Source: Meconema thalassinum
Taxonomy: Eukaryota; Arthropoda; Insecta; Orthoptera; Tettigoniidae
Length of the DNA stretch: 64,000 nt
Assembly (NCBI GenBank): GCA_946902985.2
Contig: OX336388.2
Coordinates: forward strand, 1,391,050,223-1,391,114,222
Direction: 5' to 3'
Positions within the stretch are counted from its first letter, which is position 1, and the number at the start of each line of letters is the position of its first letter. The translations under genes and the position numbers were made by a program. Under the pieces are notes generated by a model, which saw only the letters and a list, made by a program, of their open reading frames with translations, searched no databases and had not been told where the DNA came from. This document shows, one piece after another, positions 1 to 11,434 of the stretch.

Positions 1-2
1 TA

Positions 3-1358
3 CCCAAGTCTAGCAGGCTTTCACCACTCACTCATTTTCTAGACCAGAACGGCATAATAGGTGTGGGTGGAAGATTAGCTATGTCTAGTTGTGAGGATGG
101 GAAAAAATATCCCATCATCCTTCCTTCAAAGCATCCTATCACTACACTTATAATACAAATGTTTCATTATAAACACCTTCATGCTGGCACTCTCACCTTG
201 CTCTGTCTAATTCGTGAACTCTACTGGATCGTTAATGGCGTTCATGAGGTTTCTTCTGTTGTCAAAAAGTGTATACCTTGCTTTAAGGTTAAGCCACGCC
301 CCGCCACGCAGATTATGGGTAATTTACCTCCATTTCGTTCAGAACTTAGTAAGCCCTTCGCTCTTACTGGGATTGATTACGCCGGTCCTTACGTATATCA
401 GACCAATCCCTCTTCATCTAAGCGCAAAATCATAGGTAAACTTTACATCTCGTTATTTGTATGTATGGTGACGGGAGCCATCCACCTCGAGTTGGTTACG
501 AACGCTTCTGTATCTTATTTTTTGGCCGCCTTTTCTAGATTTGCTGCTTGAAGGGGTGTTCCATCTGAAGTCTTTTCAGATAATGCAAAAATTTTCGTAA
601 GTGCTTCTGATCTCTGGAAAAAAGTGTTAAGCTCCCCTTCTGCTAAAGAGAAACTTTCCATCTTTTCCTATTCTAAAGGGTTCAAATGGCATTTCACCCC
701 GCCTTATGCTCCCCATCATGGGGGCCGATGGGAGTCCTGCATCAAACTTACTAAGAGACAGCTTAAGAAAACTCTTGGTCCTGCCATACTTTCTTATGAG
801 GAATTCAACTCTTTAATTATTCAAGTCGAAGGTGTCGTAAATTCCAGACCTCTGACTCCTCTTTCTAACGATCCTAAGAATCTTTTACCTTTGACACCCA
901 GTCACTTCCTGATTGGCTGTTCACTTGCTGCTACTCCGCCTTTGCTGGTTCGACGCTGTGATCCTAGCCTTCCTATATTTTGGAGAAAAGTAGAATCTTT
1001 GCGCTGTTCCTTTTGGCGCCGATGGAAGTTAGAGTATCTCAGCTTGCTAAATAGGCGTGAGAAATGGCGGCTTCCTCAACCAGTTGTACGAGTGGGAGAC
1101 ATGGTTCTTCTTCGAGACCCATCTCCGCCTCTCGTGTGGAACCTAGGCGGAGTTATTCACTGCCACTTTGGTCGTGATAAACGCGTCAGAGTTGTTGATG
1201 TTTTAACTAATAAAGGTCTTTACACTAGACCTATCTCTGCTATCTCTGTTTTGCCTTTCGAGTCTTCGATTACTCCTCGTCTGTTATCCATGTTTGTTTT
1301 GACTGTTTCTTTTGTTTGTTTTCATTCGGAGTTCTCGGAGCATGATCACTTTTCGTGA
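3..1358 (+). pseudogene. BEL/Pao retrotransposon pol, integrase end (5' part outside window)
   Basis: One reading frame runs from the window edge to 1358 and is broken only by an in-frame TGA at 549-551. It reads as the C-terminal part of a BEL/Pao polyprotein. It opens with a leader resembling the pre-integrase region (GVGGRL), followed by a zinc-binding stretch with a CIPC motif. The integrase core begins at TGIDYAGPY (first Asp) and continues after the stop with SDNAK (second Asp) and HHGGRWESCIK (catalytic Glu), then the VVNSRPLTPL block typical of BEL/Pao. The basic C-terminal domain ends in a short hydrophobic tail. In life it would insert element cDNA into the genome. Gag, protease and RT lie left of the window. 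The TGA makes it probably inactive. Confidence 0.85.
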
Positions 1359-1623
1359 TACTTTCAATGTTTAACTTGGCCCATTTGTCGGTCAAATTTG
1401 TTTCTTGTTACCGAGATCCCCGAATGGTAATTATTTCTTTGTAAATGTATTAATTGCTTAAACTATATGCATAACCTTGTTATTAATCACCTAATTCATA
1501 GATATTATAGTTACTCACCTAGTGTTTAAGGCTTCCGCAACACATCACTACAACGACTACACTGAGCCTGTCTGCTGCTTACCTGTTGTCGCCACGAGCT
1601 CGTGACGTCATTTCCTTGGCCAA

Positions 1624-1683
1624 CCAATAGCAGCGGTGGTTTTGGTCAGCTGCCTTCCTCGGCGGGTTTTCGCCGCTATAAAA
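1624..1683 (+). promoter_or_regulatory. CCAAT box plus TATAAAA, likely LTR promoter
   Basis: CCAAT at 1624-1628 is followed about 50 bp downstream by TATAAAA at 1677-1683, a normal pol II spacing. The position inside the LTR-like region suggests the start of BEL transcription. Confidence 0.4.
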
Positions 1684-1709
1684 CCTCGAGTCATCTTCTG
1701 GGTGACGTG

Positions 1710-1805
1710 CCACTCTTCATCCATTCTTCGGCCACGACTCTATGGGCCATTCTGGTGCCACTCTCCATCCATTCTTCGGCCACGACTTTACGTGCCACTC
1801 TGGGC
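1710..1805. repeat. Two 48-bp direct repeats
   Basis: Two adjacent near-identical copies of a 48-bp unit containing CCATTCTTCGGCCACGACT start at 1710 and 1758. They lie just downstream of the TATA box. A shorter third remnant (ATTCTTCGG) follows. Confidence 0.7.
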
Positions 1806-2452
1806 CGCTATTCTTCGGGCTTACTCTACGGCCAACATTCTACTGTCAACATGTGACAATCTGCTTTGGTCACCACTCTGAGACCAAAAACCGTCAAATA
1901 TTCTCGCCAAGACTTTTCAAGTACCGCAGTGAGAGTCATCATCGACGACTAATAATAATAATCTTCATGTTGCACTATCTCGCAGTGAAGAAAGGCACAT
2001 GGAAGGAATGTCAACATTAGTTGCTACGCGCCGTGGTCAGCCAGGACCAACCAAGTTTGTAAACATACTCCAATCTCTCCAGTGCACAACAACAGCAGTG
2101 ATACCTCTCAAATGTGTGGAGTGGGTTGCCTACTGGGGCTGACAAATGGTTCTACGTGGCTGTGTTTACATACATTTCTTCGCTTGAGGGATGATTCACT
2201 CCGGACATACCCTCCACTAAAGTGTCGCCAAAGATAAGATAAGTTTTTTAGCACTCATTTATAGACCATTTTTATTGCCTCTTCTATCTTAAGAAGACAA
2301 AGTTGATCTTTGCCATGAACTTTTTAATAAGAAGCTCAAGTATTTTCTTCAGTGGTTATTAATTGATGTTTTGTTTACTTAAACAGTATATTAATAAATT
2401 GCATATTTGTTACCTATTATGTTTAATTGTGAAATCCTTCAGCCCCTTACAT

Positions 2453-3523
2453 TAACGCATTATTCAGTCTTATTGCTTCACCCTAATGATATTGAATCCA
2501 AGCTAATGCTTGTTGCTGTTCTCCCTCTATGAGTTGGAGTTTTCTGGGGCAAACTCCACCATACCGTAATGAGGCAAAATAGCGAGAAATCAGCAAACAA
2601 TAAAATACAGAAACTAAAGGAATACTTCGGAACCATATCGGAATGACAAAGGTACGAGACATAAATCAAATCGCAATAAATACGAGATACACAAAATAAT
2701 CTTGAGGATGCTACGTGATGCAACATAGATCTTATATCGCTTTGCTGGTCCCAAAGGATGTGGATTTGCCGTTTCGATTCCGACCCAGTACGAACGAGGA
2801 AAACACAGAATCGACTGAAATGGCCATAATGGAACACACAAAAACACGGCGAAAAATACTAACATCGCATAGTCATATGAGCGTCAGGCAATGCAAGAAT
2901 GAAAGTGGAAGGAATCCAACTATTCAACCAAGCCCCGACCCCAAGACATAAATAAATGAAATCCAGCCCAAAACGAAAAGCCACCAGGCAATGTTAACAC
3001 TCGCGTACCAAACTCAAGAGAAAAGGGTGGAAAGGATGTTAAGAAAATAATAGACACATAAACATTTCTGCAACTCACCAAGATGCGACGTGAATTCAGA
3101 AGGTCGAAATAGAACGATGCACGAAACAAAACCAAATACAAATATAATTAAAAAATTAAGGTAAATGTAAATACGGAAAGAACTCACTCCGGAACGAACA
3201 CGGAAGAAAAACAGAAGTTAACGCATGTGGATAGGCAGAGTGCCTACCACATTAAAATAAGGACTTTACATAATACACGTCCAACCTCTTACGCGAATGG
3301 CGGAGAAATGCCAAGATGGACACCGAAGCTAGCGCCAGCTCGACAATAAGGAAAGAAAAGACCCATCACAGAATAGATAGGCAAGAATACCAAACGTAAA
3401 AGAAAATAAATGAAAGTGAAGTTACGACTCGCACCAACCTACATGGTGGGCGGTAAATTTAAATGTCAGATCGAGAAAATTTAAATACAAATAATATAAA
3501 TATATTACCGGTATATAAATAAG
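2453..3523. other. Gene-free stretch
   Basis: A-rich on the plus strand from about 2560 to 3480. The short ORFs on either strand match nothing I recognise, and I saw no repeat or RNA gene. It may be old transposon sequence. Confidence 0.4.
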
Positions 3524-4779
3524 TTAGGATGAACCAAGAAAGTGGTTTAGTTCTTGGAGTTTCGACTTTAGTGGAACACGTTTCTGGACATCCTCCTGGG
3601 TTATTCCCACTTCACGCAGGTCTTTTTCTACCTCGGTGCCTTGGTTTTCTTGTTAAGAAGAAAACTGAAGATCCTAATGCTCAATCTTGTAGAAACCATA
3701 CGAGCAATGTGGCCTTAGAAAACTATCCATCTCTTAAGAATGGTGTCCGTGATCTTTTCAACATGAGAGTAGAGAACATGATTATGTCGTCTCCTGAACT
3801 CACCATTTTCTTTGATTGGACCTAGGATTTTTCTCAAGATCAGCCATTCTCTTATTTCTAGCTTCTCGATCATACCCTTTCTACTCATTGCAAGGCATTC
3901 GGCACCATATAAAGCCTCCGGTCGTATTACTGTGCAGTAATGTCGTACCTAGGCGTTAATGGATATTGATTTGTTCTTGTAGACATTTTAAGTTGGTTGA
4001 TATGCCGTTTCCATGTTTATGATCCGTGATGTAAAGGTACCTCTCTCCAAGGTGTTGGGATCCATCCACTCTCCAAGATATTTAAATTTCCCTGTTCGTT
4101 TGATTTTTCCTTCTCCTACCTCTAGCAAGTTGGGTGCTGACTTAATGTTTGTTATAAATTGCGTTTTCTCGAAGGATATCTGGAGTCACACATTTGCTGC
4201 TTGTGCCTTCAGTCCACTGATTTGTTCTACGGCTGTTTCTAGCGAGTCAGAAAAAATTGCAATGTCATCTGTGAAGGCCAGACAATCAACCGTCAGATTC
4301 ATACTTCTATATCCAAGTCTAACTCCATTTTCAACTCCTTTATTACCCATTCCTTTCCTCCGCTCACGGATGACTTTCTCGAGTGCGCAATTGAAAAATA
4401 AAGGCGAGAGTCCATCTCCTTGCCTGACTTCTGTCCTAATTTCAAAGGAATTCGAAATCTCTTCCATGAATTTCACTTTGGAGGTGGTGTTGGTAAGAAT
4501 CTGTTGGATAATTGCTCTTGTTTTATTATCTAGACCAAATTCTTTCAGGATTTCTTGAGGAGTGGGTCTGTCAATCGAGTCGTAAGCCTTTCTGAAATCT
4601 ACAAATGTTACTGCAAATTTCTTATTTCTCAGCTTCAGGTAGGATAGGACAAATCTAAGATTCATTATTTGTTTGGCACATGAATGGCCTTTCCTAAAAC
4701 CTTCCTGGTATTCACCCAACCGTGGGTCAGATTGTTCCTCTGCTCTAGTTTGAAGTGCCTTCGAAAGGATCTTGTAGGT
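3524..4779 (-). pseudogene. Non-LTR retrotransposon (LINE) reverse transcriptase, truncated and broken
   Basis: Read on the minus strand, the fragment begins next to the (AAT)n tract and contains RT palm motifs in order: QEGFRKGHSC, VDFRKAYDSI, RQGDGLSPLLF-like, and the catalytic box as AFTDDIAIF. A TGA at about 4186 interrupts the frame. Beyond it the thumb region continues (FKYLGEWMDPN), followed by frameshifted pieces of the C-terminal region (PEALYGAECL, KILGP) and a basic tail ending at a TAA at 3524-3526. The RT would copy element RNA onto a nicked target. The endonuclease and N-terminal parts are missing, as expected for a 5'-truncated LINE. Clade not assigned. Confidence 0.85.
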
Positions 4780-4805
4780 ATTATTATTATTATTATTATT
4801 ATTAT
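4779..4805. repeat. (ATT)n microsatellite
   Basis: About nine ATT units (AAT on the LINE sense strand) sit exactly at the 5' truncation point of the LINE fragment. Confidence 0.9.
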
Positions 4806-5562
4806 CATGTCTTGCATTTTGTTCTATTAAATTCTTCTTTTTATCATGAAATTCATGCACCGTGTTTCCTCTTCAGTACCGGTAGTTAGAAATAGCTTTA
4901 AGTCGCACCTATTCCCTGAAATGAGTATTATCTTGGTGAGAAACTTAGTTTCCCCACGGGCTGAGATAAAGTGTCTGCGTGGCATATACCACATGGTAAG
5001 TGTAAATGTATTTTATTTTGGTGTTCCCATGATGGTGGACCCAATGGCACCCAACTACTACTTCTAAATACCCCTGTATTTGATCTCTATGTGGAACTTT
5101 GTTTTGGTTCTTCCACATCCCTTCAGGAAAGAAAATCAAAATAGCATCAAGATATATCACGTTGTTCAGCTTCAGAGGCATATATGACAGTGCTGTCATT
5201 TGGTAGAAGAAATTCCTCGAGCCTGAAAATTACAATAAAACGCGTTATAATGTATCTTATTTTATCCCCAGAAGAGCAGGGTACTCAATCCCCTCCCCCC
5301 ATCCCCCCACAAAAAAGAAAATTGTATATACATACTCTGAGTTAGGAGTTATAACTGTTTAGGAATAATGTAGCCTTCTATAATTCAGTGCTGAATATGC
5401 TATATGCTATCACCTAATGCGGAGTTTTAAAATGCTACTTATTATCATTACGTACTGGTAATTATAGTGAAGACTTACAGAATTGCAAAATATTTTCCTA
5501 TGCATGTTAGATGTATTAAAATTACTCAAAAATCCCAAATTGTTTTGTGCACTTGGCAAAAT
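4806..5562. other. Gene-free stretch
   Basis: No convincing coding sequence or known repeat. A short C-run followed by an A-run lies at about 5290-5320. Confidence 0.4.
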
Positions 5563-5965
5563 ATACGTCAAATACGGTGGTCCTCCCTCTCAGTGGTGCC
5601 TCGGGGACGTCTGGAGCCCGGTCTTCTTGTGACCGTACCTTCTCGTGACCACTACTGCCAGCACGCATGCACAGTGGAGACATTACTGCCAAGTCGTTCT
5701 GCAATAGAGTGAAAAACCACCTTCACGTAACCCTATTAAACGGCTTCGTTGAAACGCAGTGAGCTGTTGATACTTGCCTCTTCGTCGTCGTAAAGGCATT
5801 CTTGACCCATTCACAGTCACTTCGTCCAATCTCACAGGTGACTAACGCTCTCACACAGTACAGCCCGTATTTGAAGCAAACCTGATATGCAACGTCATGG
5901 GGCCACTACTAGTGCCACGCTAATGCGAGTTGCGGGAATTTTGAATCAACGTTGTCTCTCAGATG
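5563..5965 (-). pseudogene. Tc1-like transposase, N-terminal remnant, with transposon 5' end
   Basis: On the minus strand, from about 5792, the peptide begins MPLRRRRGKYQQLTAFQRSRLIGLRE, the first helix-turn-helix of a Tc1-like transposase. It is then broken by stops and frameshifts and ends in a basic GRPRG-type hinge. The catalytic DD(34)E domain is absent because the copy is truncated at 5563. Between about 5800 and 5965 is the transposon's own non-coding end. This continues without a gap at 52762 once the Polinton is removed, so the Polinton inserted into this copy. Confidence 0.8.
5960..5965. repeat. Polinton target-site duplication, left (CAGATG)
   Basis: The six bases directly before the AG terminus match the six bases directly after the right CT terminus at 52756-52761. 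Confidence 0.93.
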
Positions 5966-7714
5966 AGTAGGGGAGCAGTGGTGGTTCTAGACCAATCAAG
6001 AACATTTATACCCCTACTACTATGTCTTAGCCATGTATTATTTGACATATTTTATGAACCCATGGTTGGATTTTGGCATATGAGGTGTCGTTCGACTCGT
6101 GGTAACGCCCCCTTCGCAATAGACCACTCAATATATTTTTAAAAAATGAAATTTTTTGTCGCAGACGACAGTGGTTTGGGGTAAGTGGAATGAACGTCGT
6201 AGGGCGTTTGGCTCGGAGCTGTCCTTCAACTAACCGATTTCGAACAGTTCGTAGCGTCACTCTGGTGCCGAATGCCGCTCGAATTGCTGCTGCAGACGCC
6301 GTCCGATGCGCCAAAGCCATACGTCGAATACGGCGGTCCTCCCTCTCAGTGATTGTGCAATGATTTAAACGAAAGGCCTCTATGTCCTTTATCGTTACAA
6401 CAAAAGTTTATATATATTTGTTGTTGTTGAAAAAGTCCAATTCTGAAATTGGCTATAGCTAGGAAACTAAGATTTTTTACAAAAACGTTTGTTTAAAGTA
6501 AATGAAAGTTCCATACTCCCTCTACCTGTAAACCAAGTTTCAAGTCACTAGGACAAGAACTGTGCAGTAGTGGTTTTTTAAGAGTTCTGCGACCACCGCC
6601 ACCGCTCCACCGCCACCTAAGAGGTGTGATCAAAAAGTTCCAAGATGGCGGCCGTAGCTTAACTTAACCTAGCCTTACCTAACCTACGGAACTAGCCTAT
6701 CTTAGTTAAACTGATGTCATGCGATGCAGGAGTCGCAACTGAACGCTCGGCTACGATGAACCTTTAGCCTACTTTCTCACGTACTTTGCCGATATCTCAC
6801 GAACGCATGGTCGGATTTGGACAAGTGACGTGTCAAATGGCTTGTCTCGAAGCCCTCTTTATTTTGTTAATAGGTTAAAGTTTTGAGAATGAGGGAAACT
6901 GAATTTGTGGGGTAAAACCATGATTTTAGACTTTTTGTTCTATCTCAAAAACCAATAAGGTGTCAAATGGCTCGGGGTGACGCCCTCTTTTCGAGTGTCG
7001 TATTTATGTTTTCAAAACGCCATACATGTTTAAAATGTTCATGAAAAGTGGTTGTAGATAGAGAGACGACACTGCTGGGCATATGTTTGAAACGATCCTG
7101 TCGCCAGCCACGGTCGTGGTATTCCAATATAGTAATTGCTATTTCGGCGGGTCGGTTTATGACTGGGCGAGGGTTCGTTTTCCTATATTTTACCCCCGAA
7201 GGGGATCTTTAACGTGTAATCGATTATGGGTTACATGACAAATGATAATTCTATGATTAGATGAAGGACAAAAAAAACTTAGTTATATGTTGGTTGAAGC
7301 GAGTAGAGAAAACAAACTTGTTGGACAGCATACTAGCAGGATGTGAATGTCATTTGAGCTTATTGAAATGCGCTGATTTGACTTGACAACAGGTGCAATG
7401 GAAAACTACTGAGGCGCAGAGGACGCTTGAAGGTCGAACGATCTGACAACCGTGGTGGGACCGGAGAGCGAAATGCATGTTAACACGTGTGAAACCACAT
7501 GTAAGCTAATAAGTCACATCCTGTTTGGTTCGTACGTGAGAAAATGTGAATTGATGTGTAATATGACCTTGGACGTTAGCTGTACACGTCCACAATAACA
7601 GCTAACAAGTCGCATCCTGTATGGTTCGCACGTGAGATAATGCAAGTTGATGTGCAAAATGACCTGACACAGGTGTTGACCTTGGTCGTTAGCTGTACAT
7701 GTGCATGATAACAG
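5966..7714 (+). repeat. Polinton left terminal inverted repeat
   Basis: Matches the reverse complement of 51077-52755 from the terminal AG inward, with scattered substitutions and indels. The inner end is a pair of repeats of about 100 bp starting at 7504 and 7600 (AGCTAAnAAGTCnCATCCTGT). A 193-bp Tc1 piece (6158-6350) is present in this arm only. Both arms contain TTAGGTT-like and CGGCCGCCAT segments. Confidence 0.93.
6158..6350 (-). pseudogene. Tc1 transposase DNA-binding fragment inside the left TIR
   Basis: On the minus strand it encodes the end of the first and most of the second helix-turn-helix of a Tc1-like transposase (REDRRIRRMALAHRTASAAA, then RTVRNRLVEGQLRA). It has no start and no catalytic domain. 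It replaces about 50 bp found in the right TIR. Its last 32 bp (6319-6350) overlap the end of the flanking Tc1 copy at 5563-5594, so the two pieces are consecutive parts of one transposase with a short overlap. Confidence 0.85.
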
Positions 7715-7758
7715 GATGGTAAAAGCGTGAGAAAAATGATTATACATGCAACGTGACA

Positions 7759-7790
7759 TATATAAAGACACGTCGTTAACATTTTCACTC
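7759..7790 (+). promoter_or_regulatory. Candidate core promoter just inside the left TIR
   Basis: TATATAAAG at 7759-7767 is followed about 20 bp later by an initiator-like TCACTC near 7785. It lies upstream of the first candidate Polinton exon and points inward, so it may drive the polymerase transcript. Confidence 0.35.
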
Positions 7791-7980
7791 GCACTTATGT
7801 GACTACCTTTGAACAGCGTTGTGTGCAACACTTGGTCTTGTTTAACAGTTTTGGTGGGGGTGGAAAATACTTAAACTCGTTGTGGGGTAGGTATTTGTTT
7901 ATATATTTATTGATTTGTATATTTACAAGCAATTATTAATTGATTGATAAGGTGATGAATGAATATTTATTTATTTGCAG

Positions 7981-8104
7981 ATATCCTGTATACCTGTTGT
8001 GTGTGGGAAAGAGATTGAGGGAGAGAAAGACGGACAGCTAGAGATTAAAACCATTACCACGCTAGCCCACGAAACGGGAATAATGGAAAGCATTACAAGT
8101 CAAG
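7981..8104 (+). other. Candidate Polinton exon a
   Basis: A 124-nt block is bounded by a strong acceptor (TTTATTTATTTGCAG, ending at 7980) and donor (CAAG|GTGAGA, at 8105). The start (ATATCCTGTATACC) and end (TACAAGTCAAG|GTGAGATG) are homologous to a 93-nt minus-strand exon at 61406-61498. The middle of the exon is less alike. Function unknown. By position it would be a 5' exon of the polymerase transcript, and the 35-kb LTR insertion block lies in its downstream intron. Confidence 0.5.
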
Positions 8105-8134
8105 GTGAGATGTATTTCTTATATATATATATAT

Positions 8135-11096
8135 TGAACCCTTGCAAAGAAGCATATGAGACTCAGATTCGGGGCGTAACAGGTCATATTCGTAAGTTGC
8201 TGTCAGGGCGCTTCATTAACTTGCAGGGTAACATATAACAAAATAACATGCAGGAAAGAGTGAAGCCAGGGTTAAAAACAACTGAATTTAATAACAAATC
8301 ACCATATTTACACATAAACAATTAACAACAAAAACTCCCAACTGACTCCCGCTTAATAAAAATGCCAAAAACTTAGGCGATATCTCTGGAGAGATTAATT
8401 ACCTGGACCAAGTGTCCTTAAAATAAAAGATACCAAAAATGACCATATAAGTGCGTACGCCGTTCTACATGCACCACGATGTGTACTTTGAATGCGTGAT
8501 TCGTTATCATCCAGAATGACCCTTCAAACAACGAATCCGCATTTCCTAGAGCTAGACCGACACAAGGGAACACAACTACAATACATTAAATTAAACCGAC
8601 ACTTCCTAAATCTACTATAAACAAACACAAAATTTCCGTGTGAAATTGGACTTGAATTGCCGTAGCAACATTTACTGCCTAAAATCTTAGGACTTCTCAC
8701 ACAAATCAACACAAGTACATTAACACGTGACCAATAGAAAAAATACTCAAATGACCGCTGTCAAAATTTACAAATACTCTACCACTACACCAAACGGGTG
8801 TGACAAACAAAATTACCTGAAATCGAGTCATCAACAAAGCAATAGGCAAACAGCCAACATTTACGTTAATCACAATATTCTTATCCATACAAGGTACAAC
8901 AATCCGTTACACACATGGCGAACTCCCCAATTAATTATGGCCTAAAATTAGCCATCACAATGAACAGGTTTGCTGCATGAAAGCTTACAGGGTTCAGTCG
9001 GACAAATAGGACTGCCTATCAAAATAAGTCACAGGCAAAACGGGCGGTTGTGGAACTCTGCATGTCTGTCAACCCACGTGTCAATAACCTCGACCTCCCA
9101 GAACATGGGGTCGAACCTCGAAGAAATGTGCCCCAAAGCACAATAATACGTGTGTGTCGGAAAAACATATGGACAAGAATCAGCAGTCTCCCAAGAGCAC
9201 TCTGTCTTTCCATCTAAAAATACAACAGCAGCAAAAATATATATATCAACACACACTAGACACATCAACACACACTGAATCACACGTATGGGTTGTGACA
9301 GACCCTGAAATAAAAGACACAAATAATATCCACATGCTGGCGCCATCGTTCTATGCCGTGACTAGTCACCTGAAAAGGACTCAAGAAAAATCTATCAAAA
9401 TTAGAACGAAAGTGTTCTACAATTACTTTTAAGTTGGAGCACTCGGCTACCCTAACATGAATAATAACCTGTTCAGCAAAATGTTTTACAATCATTTCCT
9501 CCCATTCCTATTTCAAAATATTAACGTTAATAAAGCACCATTTATCGAATGTAACGGGTTCCGCAATTGCAAGGATAAAATCACGCACGCACGCCGCGTA
9601 CATTACACATGACTCAAGAAAAAAAATCAAAATATCAACAAACACTTTGGCCACGCGCCAACGGACATTTAAACATATAGTGTCGGTACAAGAAAAACAG
9701 CTATAAAACAAGAAAGAAAAACATGACTATTTACAAAGTTCCCCGGCCAAATCTAACTACATAATTGAAATAATCCAATTTTAGTACATCACCGCTTCTG
9801 CATGTAGGACTAAGGACATCCTCCTCAACCCATTGCCCTATGGACAATTTAGCACTCCATAGTAGTCGTCTGCGTTGATTTCTTGAAGCTCATCCCAACT
9901 TCAAACCACGTGCCGATCATCTTGGTCTCGACTCCTTGGCAGAAAAGTTCAATGTTAAATATTTGCCTATCTATAATCGCTTGCAGGCTACTCAGTTCAC
10001 CCGCAATTGTCCTACTGCGATTAATAGCGAAGACTGGCCCTAATTATATCGCACATACGCACTATAAAAACACATACAATACACACAATTTATACATAAA
10101 ATATACATCTCGAGTCCGCGCCACTGGCTCGTTAACAAGTTCAAAATCCTGGCTGCACTCGCAGTCGCTATCTCGTCCGGTATTTCCGTCCCGTCTTATG
10201 GACTTCGGTTCTGGTAAGCGCTAATGAGGGTGATACGATACTTCCCCCTTAAAGTTGAACTCGTCGTCTTTAAAAGAATGTTACAGTTTATCACGCGCTG
10301 GCGTGAAATATTTAGATCACACAATTTAGTAGATTTTAGAACAAAATGTATTATAGCTTATAAAATTCGGTACTGCCAACGCTGCGACTTTAGCTCCCCA
10401 GAGCTCAGAAAATAAAATTAGCTTCACTGATTTTAGAGCGTAAAAATCACATTTCAAACTGGCGTGGAGTATGCCTCTGAAGGCTCCACACAATAAGACT
10501 TAGATAAATTCGAGCGTCAAAATCACACTTCAAACTGGCGTGGAGTATGCCTCTGAAGGCTCCACACAATAAGTACTTAGATTGGCGTCAGGCCAGACTA
10601 TTTATGAGAAACTGACAAGGGCGGTGGAGTGGGGCGGAGTCGGATAAAAACTTCCAGAGTTTATGTCTCACAAAGATGGGGCTAGTGTCATTCTTCCCCA
10701 AATAAATCCAACGTCTCAAATTACTCGAGCGGAGATTAATCCGTTCGGCGGTTCCTTAGATACACACTTCCGCGCGCTTTTTACTACTGACGCCGTCCAC
10801 CTCGTGGTCACGGCTTGGTCTCTTGCGATTGGCTGATTCAATCGTATGTTCGTTGAGAGGACCTCGTGATTCTCCCTTTATGTCTCCAATTTTGGTACAG
10901 TAGTTGCACAATTTGGCCTTGAACTCGACTAATTCTGGCCGTCCCCAGGAATAGCTACCAACTCAGCTTCTGTTGCAACCATTACGAAATGCTGGCCTCC
11001 CTAATATCCAAGTCGACTTCCTTATGTGCTGCCTGGGCCGTAGTAATAATAATAATAAATATGAATACTTATTTATCGAAGATCAATAAGGGTTCA
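8135..11096 (-). repeat. Gypsy A LTR 1 (3' LTR of left unit)
   Basis: 2,962 bp, ends TG...CA. It differs from LTR 3 at only a few places I could see. The several 60-113 codon ORFs inside recur in all three LTRs and look like chance frames, not genes. Confidence 0.95.
10436..10580. repeat. 76-bp direct repeat pair in the LTR
   Basis: Two adjacent copies start at 10436 and 10512, each holding GGCGTGGAGTATGCCTC and a TGGAG...CTCCA inverted pair. The same pairs occur in LTR 2 (from 19998) and LTR 3 (from 29557). Tandem repeats in an LTR often act as enhancers, an inference here. Confidence 0.85.
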
Positions 11097-11434
11097 TTTA
11101 TCCTCAGCAAGGTTTTGAAATTCGAAACAATTTATTGGTTTGGATTTCAAAAACAAAATCCACTGTAGTAGCAACACATCTCTTTAAATCTCACTCAGCT
11201 GCTCGAGTGTATGCCCCTCTGACTCACTTAGTGTGCTCCCTTCTCGCTGGAATGTCATTCATATTTTCATTAGGTCTCCCCCCTTCTCCTCACGTAGTTG
11301 CCACTCCCGTCGTCTCAGCTGCTCGTTGTTTACAAACAAAGTGCGTACTCACGCGCTCCCCGTGGATTTGAGTGTTTGCTTTCAAAAACAAATATAAATT
11401 TTTGGCAATACAGATTCTGCACATATCATCTTTC
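11097..11434. other. Short non-coding stretch between Gypsy A pol stop and LTR 1
   Basis: On the sense (minus) strand this runs from the pol stop to the 3' LTR. No envelope frame is present. A short purine-rich GAGGATAAA lies next to the LTR and may serve as the plus-strand primer site. The same stretch in the second unit is 20659-20996. Confidence 0.6.

Larger units (their letters stand above)
1359..2452 (+). repeat. Putative 3' LTR/downstream region of the BEL/Pao element
   Basis: This gene-free stretch directly follows the integrase stop, where a BEL element has its polypurine tract and 3' LTR. It carries CCAAT and TATA boxes and internal direct repeats, as an LTR promoter would. A possible right end is the CA at about 2452. 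I could not fix a left TG boundary or a target duplication, so the limits are approximate. Confidence 0.4.

Noticed and set aside
3529..3825. 98-codon plus-strand ORF
   Set aside because: Opposite strand of the LINE C-terminal region, which reads sensibly on the minus strand.
8524..10415. Several ORFs of 60-113 codons repeated at 18.1-20.0 kb and 27.6-29.5 kb
   Set aside because: They recur only because they lie in the three near-identical LTRs. They overlap on both strands and have no recognisable motifs.
11097..11434. Envelope gene of an errantivirus-like element
   Set aside because: Only 338 bp lie between the pol stop and the LTR, with no signal peptide or membrane segment on the sense strand.
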